From JAJFKB01 sp965230515 (GTDB lineage: Bacteria > Pseudomonadota > Gammaproteobacteria > Pseudomonadales > IMCC2047): a stretch of 64,000 bases of DNA. The notes beneath the pieces were generated by a model. It searched no databases and had not been told where the DNA came from. It was given only the letters and a program-made list of their open reading frames with translations. This document shows positions 58,483-64,000 of the stretch, one piece after another; position 1 is the stretch's first letter; each line of letters opens with the position of its first letter. Made by a program: the position numbers and the translations under genes. The stretch lies in assembly GCA_965230515.1 (NCBI GenBank), contig OZ246007.1:372001-436000 (forward strand), given 5' to 3'.

Positions 58483-61155
58483 GTGACCGAATCCAGCTCC
58501 TTTAAGGAGCCGATCAACGCCATTAAAGAGGATATCATAGTGCTCGATGCATATCGCAAACACGTAGAAGAACGCGCCACTCAGGGCGTCCCCCCTAAAC
58601 CCCTTGATCCGGAGCAAACTGCCGGTCTGGTAGAACTTCTGAAAAACCCACCAGCCGGGGAAGAAGACTATCTTTTGGATTTGATCAGCAACCGCGTTCC
58701 GCCGGGCGTTGACGAGGCTGCGTATGTCAAAGCCGGCTTTCTTAGTGCTATTGTTAAAAATGAAGCAAACTCGCCACTGATTGACAGAGCACTTGCGGTA
58801 AAACTACTGGGCAATATGCTGGGCGGCTATAACATAGCGACATTGGTTGACCTGCTTGACGATAGCGAATTAAGTGATCTGGCAGGTGAAGAACTCAAGC
58901 ATACTTTGTTGATGTTTGATGCGTTTCACGATGTTGAAGAAAAAGCGAAAGCAGGGAATGAAAAAGCAAAAGAGGTGATTCAATCCTGGGCAGACGGCGA
59001 ATGGTTTACCAATAATGATGCTGTCCCCGAGAGCATTAAAGTTTCAGTCTTTAAGGTGACTGGTGAAACCAATACCGATGACCTCTCCCCTGCTCCAGAT
59101 GCCTGGAGTCGGCCGGATATTCCTTTGCATGCGCTAGCTATGTATAAAATGCAGCGCGATGGTCTGGAGCCGGAAGAAAACGGTGTAACCGGGCCGATGA
59201 AGCAAATTGAAGCTATCAAGGCGAAAGGTTTACCCGTCGCTTTTGTCGGTGATGTGGTCGGAACCGGCTCATCACGCAAATCTGCAACCAACTCGGTATT
59301 ATGGTTCTTCGGCGAAGACATGCCGGGTGTACCGAACAAACGATCGGGTGGGATTTGTATTGGAGGCAAAGTTGCTCCAATTTTCTTCAACACCATGGAA
59401 GATGCAGGCGCTTTGGTCTTTGAGGCTCCGGTTGAGAAACTGAATATGGGCGATGTGATTGAAATTCGCCCCTATGACGGCAAGATTCTTTCAGAATCCG
59501 GTGAAGTATTGTCCGAGTTTGAATTGAAATCAGACGTATTACTCGATGAAGTTCAGGCAGATGGCCGAATTAATCTGATTATTGGTCGAGGTTTGACTTC
59601 AAAAGCACGTGAAAGCCTGGGGTTACCAGCATCCGACCTGTTCCGCAAACCTTCACAACCAGCTGATACCGGTAAAGGCTATACCCTTGCCCAGAAAATG
59701 GTTGGCCGCGCATGTGGTGTTGAAGGCGTTCGACCGGGCACTTATTGTGAACCCAAAATGACGACAGTTGGTTCGCAGGACACTACAGGCCCGATGACTC
59801 GCGATGAGTTAAAAGATCTGGCTTGCCTCGGTTTTTCAGCAGACCTGACCATGCAGTCTTTTTGCCACACGGCGGCTTACCCAAAACCTGTCGATATCGA
59901 TACCCAGCATACGTTGCCGGACTTTATCATGAATCGCGGTGGTGTATCACTGCGCCCGGGTGACGGCATCATCCATAGCTGGCTGAACCGTATGCTGCTA
60001 CCTGACACTGTCGGTACCGGTGGTGATTCACATACACGTTTCCCAATGGGAATTTCATTCCCCGCAGGTTCAGGTCTGGTTGCATTTGCGGCAGCAACGG
60101 GTGTTATGCCACTGGATATGCCTGAATCGGTTTTGGTACGTTTTAAAGGTGAGATGCAGCCCGGTATTACCCTGCGAGACCTGGTACATGCCATTCCCTA
60201 TTATGGTATCAAACAGGGGCTGCTAACGGTTGAAAAGAAAGGCAAGAAAAACTTCTTCTCAGGACGTGTGCTTGAGATTGAAGGGCTGGAAGGCCTGACC
60301 GCTGAACAGGCATTTGAACTGTCTGACGCTTCTGCAGAGCGCTCTGCAGCGGGTTGCACAATCAAGCTGGGTGAAGAGTCTGTCGCCAAATACCTGAGTT
60401 CCAACATCACTATGCTGCGCTGGATGATTGCCGAAGGCTATGGTGACGCGAGAACACTAGAGCGTCGTGCCAGAAAAATGGAAGAATGGCTGGCTAATCC
60501 TGAGCTGTTATCTGCTGATGCGGATGCAGAGTATGCCGCGGTGATTGAAATAGATCTGGCAGACGTTAAAGAGCCAATCGTTTGTTGCCCAAATGATCCG
60601 GATGATGCAAAACTGCTGTCTGAAGTGGCCGGCGACAAAGTAGATGAAGTCTTTATCGGCTCCTGCATGACCAACATAGGCCATTTCCGTGCTGCGGGTA
60701 AATTGCTTGAACAACATGGTGGCGGTATTTCTACTCGCCTGTGGTTATCACCACCGACCAAGATGGATGAGCATGCGCTGATGGAAGAAGGTTTTTACAA
60801 CATATATGGCCGTGCAGGTGCTCGCACAGAGATGCCTGGCTGCTCACTATGCATGGGTAACCAGGCGCGTGTTGCACCAAATAGTACAGTGCTCTCAACC
60901 TCCACACGTAACTTCCCGAACCGTCTGGGTGATGGTGCGAATGTTTACCTGACCTCTGCAGAACTGGCTGCAGTCGGCGCGATCCTGGGCAAACTGCCCA
61001 CGCCAGCGGAGTATATGGAATATGCCAATCGCATCGACTCCATGGCAAGTGATATCTATCGCTACCTCAACTTCAATCAGATTGAGTCATTCCAAAAGTC
61101 TGCGGAACAAGGCAAGTTAATTGCCGCTGAGCAGATTGATGTAGTGACCGCCTGA
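58483..61155 (+). CDS. acnB: Aconitate hydratase B
   Basis: This 890-residue bifunctional aconitase / 2-methylisocitrate dehydratase of the citric acid cycle starts at GTG 58483, with GGAG about 10 bases upstream. The AcnB order is visible: N-terminal HEAT-like helices (about 1-160), the swivel domain (SVFKVTGETNTDDLSPAPDA, GDVVGTGSSRKSATNSV), then the catalytic domains with GSQDTTGPMTRDELKDLACL, GDSHTRFPMGISFPAGSG, the 4Fe-4S cysteines in FIGSCMTNIGHFRAAG and GCSLCMGNQARV. The length is that of E. coli AcnB. A terminator follows. Confidence 0.98.
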   Translation: MTESSSFKEPINAIKEDIIVLDAYRKHVEERATQGVPPKPLDPEQTAGLVELLKNPPAGEEDYLLDLISNRVPPGVDEAAYVKAGFLSAIVKNEANSPLIDRALAVKLLGNMLGGYNIATLVDLLDDSELSDLAGEELKHTLLMFDAFHDVEEKAKAGNEKAKEVIQSWADGEWFTNNDAVPESIKVSVFKVTGETNTDDLSPAPDAWSRPDIPLHALAMYKMQRDGLEPEENGVTGPMKQIEAIKAKGLPVAFVGDVVGTGSSRKSATNSVLWFFGEDMPGVPNKRSGGICIGGKVAPIFFNTMEDAGALVFEAPVEKLNMGDVIEIRPYDGKILSESGEVLSEFELKSDVLLDEVQADGRINLIIGRGLTSKARESLGLPASDLFRKPSQPADTGKGYTLAQKMVGRACGVEGVRPGTYCEPKMTTVGSQDTTGPMTRDELKDLACLGFSADLTMQSFCHTAAYPKPVDIDTQHTLPDFIMNRGGVSLRPGDGIIHSWLNRMLLPDTVGTGGDSHTRFPMGISFPAGSGLVAFAAATGVMPLDMPESVLVRFKGEMQPGITLRDLVHAIPYYGIKQGLLTVEKKGKKNFFSGRVLEIEGLEGLTAEQAFELSDASAERSAAGCTIKLGEESVAKYLSSNITMLRWMIAEGYGDARTLERRARKMEEWLANPELLSADADAEYAAVIEIDLADVKEPIVCCPNDPDDAKLLSEVAGDKVDEVFIGSCMTNIGHFRAAGKLLEQHGGGISTRLWLSPPTKMDEHALMEEGFYNIYGRAGARTEMPGCSLCMGNQARVAPNSTVLSTSTRNFPNRLGDGANVYLTSAELAAVGAILGKLPTPAEYMEYANRIDSMASDIYRYLNFNQIESFQKSAEQGKLIAAEQIDVVTA

Positions 61156-61176
61156 TAGACTGAGCAGTTAGCTATC

Positions 61177-61207
61177 AAAAGCCTCGCAATCGCGGGGCTT
61201 TTTTTTG
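61177..61207 (+). terminator. Rho-independent terminator after acnB
   Basis: AAAAGCCTCGC at 61177-61187, a 4-base loop, and GCGGGGCTTTT at 61192-61202 form an 11-bp stem with one wobble, followed by T through 61207. It begins 21 bases after the acnB stop. Confidence 0.9.
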
Positions 61208-61225
61208 GCTGGTGAGAAGAACAGA

Positions 61226-62947
61226 TCACATAATGATCGTTGCAAAATAGAAAGCTGCATCTGATATCCAATCATCCAGATAACCGCCGAGATAGGCTAC
61301 TACGAGGATAATTCCTGCAAAAGGCAGCAAAACAGCAATTTTCCTTAAACAGCTCGTTTTTCTGAAATTCAGGATCTGAATCTGCATATTGGTTAACAAT
61401 AATGAATCTTTGAGCAGAGGGTAAACCTCTTTGATCAATACCTCTTTTGAAAAGTAGCTCTGTTGCTGATTACCAGTGGGAACGATGACATCCCCGATCA
61501 TAATAAAGTGGTCAGAGTAGCAAATATCGGCCCCCTCTCCTTTTGCGCTTCGGTTGTGCTTGTCAACCAGAATGACCGCCTGCCCTCTTATGCCAATACG
61601 GTGTTTCATCAGTCGATTTATATGAATGCCAAGAACTACACCCAACAGTGCAAAGGGAATTAAAAGCAGGAAAAACTGTATCGGATATCCAAGCCAGATA
61701 AAGCCGGCCATTATTCCGAGCAGAATAATAACCAGGCCGTATTGCATTGCCCTAATTTTGCTTGAAAAATCACTGGCGAATTCAAGCCATTTTATCGCGG
61801 GATCATTAAGATTAGTCCACTCAAGATTTTTCTGGTTATGCTTTAAATGGTCTAGCGACTGAATTGAAATTCGATAGGCTGCATAAAACCCGCCAACAAG
61901 TAACGCTATGAAGCCGATCAGACTCAATCTATTCAGATTTTGATAATAACTGTGTTGTGCACGCTGTTTGCTAAGTTTCCTATCGAGCTGGCTGTTCTCT
62001 GCCCGTTGAATTTCATCTCCTGTTGAGGTGAAAGTAAACATTCGAAACAGGCTGGGGTCAACAATATAAACTTTATTATTAGCGTAGGTCATCATCAGTG
62101 GGTCGGCATTGTCTGGTAATGCGAGCTTCTTCTGAAAGTGCCAGTCCTGACTGAACAGATAAATGGCGCCATACTTCTGCCCAGACTTCATCGCATTGAT
62201 CCACCAGCTATCACCAACTCGCATAATGTCAGAGATCAGTTGCCTGCCGGATCGAACAGCATCTTCCGGTAGTTGGTTAAAACTGAACAGGTGCTTGCCA
62301 AAATGTTCTGTCTCCGCAGAATACACCTGTACGCCCGGGTTTTTACCGTCAGACAGAGCGACATAAAGTGATTCGGCATAAGCAAACAACTGATTAGGCC
62401 AACGGGCGTAACTCTTTGATTTGGCGAGCAGCTTGCCATCTGGGCTGAATTTCAAAAGCTGGTCACGAGCCGTATCAGCAATATAGACATATTCATCATT
62501 ATCAATATGTAGACGAAAAGTCCGGTTAAACGATATCTCACTACTCCAGCGATCACAACTCATCTTGTCCAGATCGCAGCGTACCAGATAACCGCTACCC
62601 GCTTCGTCATCGGCATTTCTAAGATGTGCTTTGACCGAATCACGACTCTGTTGTCTTTCCCCGGCTCGAACCAACAAATCACCGTTACTGAAAAAGGCAA
62701 AATCTCCTATAACCTGGTCAATACCCAGTTGACCCAAATTGAAAATATCGGTAGTTACGCCGGCCTCATTTTCAATATAAATATCTGTGCCCATTAGCAC
62801 AGCAATCTGCCCGGTCGGCATCGTGCGCACATGTGTCGGTGCGTCAACATCTCTCTGTTTATCGCCTGTCCAATAGAACAGATAGAATAGCGATAATGCC
62901 AGTGTGATAATAATCGAGGTAAAAACCGGATGATCTTTAATATCCAT
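61226..62947 (-). CDS. Unrecognised membrane protein with beta-propeller-like N-terminal region
   Basis: This 573-residue protein has one N-terminal membrane segment (SIIITLALSLFYLFYW), then about 300 residues that look like NHL-type propeller blades (YVYIADTARDQLLKFSPDGK; NKVYIVDPSLFRMFTFTSTG), then a helix-rich part with about four membrane segments (LSLIGFIALLVGGFYAAYRI; MQYGLVIILLGIMAGFIWLG; FFLLLIPFALLGVVLGI; IAVLLPFAGIILVVAYLGG). A region with YSDHFIMIGDVIVPTG lies between the last two. The ribosome-binding site (GGAG) is good. I know no family. It precedes, on the same strand, nothing but acnB's convergent end, and follows the triheme cytochrome gene. Confidence 0.75.
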   Translation of the reverse strand: MDIKDHPVFTSIIITLALSLFYLFYWTGDKQRDVDAPTHVRTMPTGQIAVLMGTDIYIENEAGVTTDIFNLGQLGIDQVIGDFAFFSNGDLLVRAGERQQSRDSVKAHLRNADDEAGSGYLVRCDLDKMSCDRWSSEISFNRTFRLHIDNDEYVYIADTARDQLLKFSPDGKLLAKSKSYARWPNQLFAYAESLYVALSDGKNPGVQVYSAETEHFGKHLFSFNQLPEDAVRSGRQLISDIMRVGDSWWINAMKSGQKYGAIYLFSQDWHFQKKLALPDNADPLMMTYANNKVYIVDPSLFRMFTFTSTGDEIQRAENSQLDRKLSKQRAQHSYYQNLNRLSLIGFIALLVGGFYAAYRISIQSLDHLKHNQKNLEWTNLNDPAIKWLEFASDFSSKIRAMQYGLVIILLGIMAGFIWLGYPIQFFLLLIPFALLGVVLGIHINRLMKHRIGIRGQAVILVDKHNRSAKGEGADICYSDHFIMIGDVIVPTGNQQQSYFSKEVLIKEVYPLLKDSLLLTNMQIQILNFRKTSCLRKIAVLLPFAGIILVVAYLGGYLDDWISDAAFYFATIIM

Positions 62948-63059
62948 TCGCCCACTCCATTGGATAAAACATCAGAATTTCTATTTTCAAAAACGGATCA
63001 AAGTTACCTGCGTGCTATTAAAAACAGATAAGATCGGCACCGATGTCCATTTGAGCGGA

Positions 63060-63920
63060 TTAAAATGAGTGCCGAAGCAACTCAATCCAGCTTCTCTCCT
63101 GCCTGAGGAGCTGCCTGGCATCAAACGCCAAGCGATGAGTGGCATGGCAATTTGCGCAGGCTGCAACCGCCAGAGAGCCCAGTGCACTACCTTGTTCCTT
63201 TAAAGTGCCAGATTCAAGGCTTTGTTTGAGGGTTGCCTGCATAACCCGCATGGAATCACCTGGATATGGTTTTGTCTCTTTGTCGTGGCAACTTGTACAC
63301 ACTTGGCCTAACTGACTCATCCCTTTGTCCAAATCCGCATATGCCAGCAATGCATCTGCTCTTCTGCCATCCACAAAAGCGATTTTAATCTTGTTTACCT
63401 GGTCGCTGAGCGCCTGCATAAGCACTGTTAATTCTGTCGAGTCATCCAGCGTTAAACCGGCAAAATCAGGGGCCCGATAGCGAGTGGCTGTGACCACCCG
63501 ATAATCCTCGTGACAGGTATCACAGCTTTGCTTCAATGTCGGCAGTGCTTTCAGCACTTGTTGATAGTTATTTTTACGCACGGCATCCTCGATTTGGCTA
63601 ATAACAGCCTTGTTAAGCTTGTCCGCCCATTCAGGCACCATCTCACCAATTTTTTGGTAATCCGTAACAAGTTTCTTCGACCACTTCTGCAAGTGCTGCT
63701 GATCTTGAGAATGTGCATACAGCTCAACTGCCAACATTTCACGGCGCAGCTTAAACATAGTGTGCAACCACACCTGTCGCTTGTTTTGCGGTTTATACCA
63801 TTGCGCAAGAGAGGCTGGTGGTTCCTTGAGTACAACGACATGTTGTTGATGTTTCTGCGTGATGACAATGACGCCACCGATAATCAGACACTGCAAGAAA
63901 ACAAACCCCAACCAACGCAT
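63060..63920 (-). CDS. Triheme c-type cytochrome, membrane-anchored
   Basis: This 286-residue protein is read from ATG 63920, placed by AAGGTGG just upstream, which a GTG three codons earlier would overlap. An uncleaved or signal helix (LGFVFLQCLIIGGVIVIT) comes first, then three heme-binding motifs CDTCH (about 133-137), CTSCH (208-212) and CANCH (255-259). The spacing resembles three cytochrome c'-like or NapC-unrelated helical units (helix, then C-x2-CH near its end). The genes 5' of it are outside the window. A role in anaerobic or nitrogen-oxide electron transfer is possible given the nos cluster 34 kb away, but nothing directly links them. Confidence 0.8.
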   Translation of the reverse strand: MRWLGFVFLQCLIIGGVIVITQKHQQHVVVLKEPPASLAQWYKPQNKRQVWLHTMFKLRREMLAVELYAHSQDQQHLQKWSKKLVTDYQKIGEMVPEWADKLNKAVISQIEDAVRKNNYQQVLKALPTLKQSCDTCHEDYRVVTATRYRAPDFAGLTLDDSTELTVLMQALSDQVNKIKIAFVDGRRADALLAYADLDKGMSQLGQVCTSCHDKETKPYPGDSMRVMQATLKQSLESGTLKEQGSALGSLAVAACANCHATHRLAFDARQLLRQERSWIELLRHSF

Positions 63921-64000
63921 TGTTGCCACCTTTTTAATCTATTGTTATTTAAATAATGGTTCTGGTTACCATGGTATTTATTGCCCAACTATATACTCGT

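Noticed and set aside
1..64000. tRNA, rRNA or CRISPR loci
   Set aside because: Intergenic regions were scanned by eye for T-loop-like GGTTCGA...C patterns, conserved rRNA blocks and regularly spaced direct repeats; none was found. A tRNAscan and CRISPR search would settle it.

Overview
The window reads as ordinary chromosome of a gammaproteobacterium, probably a marine or aquatic member of the Oceanospirillales/Pseudomonadales/Cellvibrionales area. This rests on gene content and order: gloB next to a yafS-like methyltransferase, rnhA and dnaQ; a sohB that resembles the enterobacterial protein from its first residue; nhaB, thrH, cysB, acnB, an ETF plus ETF-quinone oxidoreductase module, and a two-gene nuclease/helicase repair pair. 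Placement below the class is inference. No rRNA, tRNA, CRISPR array or prophage block was seen.

Layout. 1-0.9 kb: C-terminal end of an RTX protein. 1-8.5 kb: a small secreted Cys-rich protein, then housekeeping genes (mltD, gloB, methyltransferase, rnhA, dnaQ, nhaB, Nudix hydrolase). 8.5-15 kb: pabB, an orphan tyrosine recombinase, a TetR regulator with a dense array of TGAGAG half-sites upstream, a CPA2-type antiporter and sohB. 15-18.8 kb: envelope proteins, including a lipoprotein with HEAT-like repeats overlapping a secreted zincin metalloprotease. 18.8-20.7 kb: an AT-rich patch with a thioesterase, a mini inverted-repeat element, and a lipoprotein and an acetyltransferase separated by a degenerate integron attC-like site. 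20.7-29.8 kb: a CNNM-type transporter and a complete nitrous oxide reductase cluster nosRZDFYL on the minus strand, with an FNR/DNR-like box upstream of nosR. 30-31 kb: a REP-associated (Y1) transposase inside perfect 25-bp inverted repeats. 31-43.6 kb: a phosphoribosyltransferase, a TonB-like protein with a duplicated N-terminal domain, ggt, thrH, cysB with a TauE/SafE permease, uspA, a methyltransferase, an AMP-dependent acyl ligase, a lone exbD and a 5'-nucleotidase. 43.8-53.7 kb: a hydroxyacid dehydrogenase leading into the AddB-like nuclease/UvrD-like helicase pair, then aroG, a cpdA-like phosphodiesterase and xthA. 53.9-61.2 kb: etfBA divergent from etfD, a DUF1285 protein and acnB. 61.2-64 kb: an unrecognised membrane beta-propeller-like protein and a triheme c-type cytochrome.

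How it fits together. The organism respires nitrous oxide (NosZ with a Tat signal; NosR as electron donor; NosDFY and NosL for copper-site maturation) and feeds electrons from acyl-CoA and other dehydrogenases into the quinone pool through EtfAB and ETF-QO. Mobile or recombining DNA is limited: the RAYT element, the cassette-like patch, one orphan recombinase, and two copies of a roughly 175-bp GC-rich intergenic repeat. Most of the window is well-known biology. The least explained parts are the cassette-like patch at 19.2-20.7 kb, the half-site array before the TetR gene, the metalloprotease/HEAT lipoprotein pair, the duplicated-domain TonB-like protein and the triheme cytochrome region.
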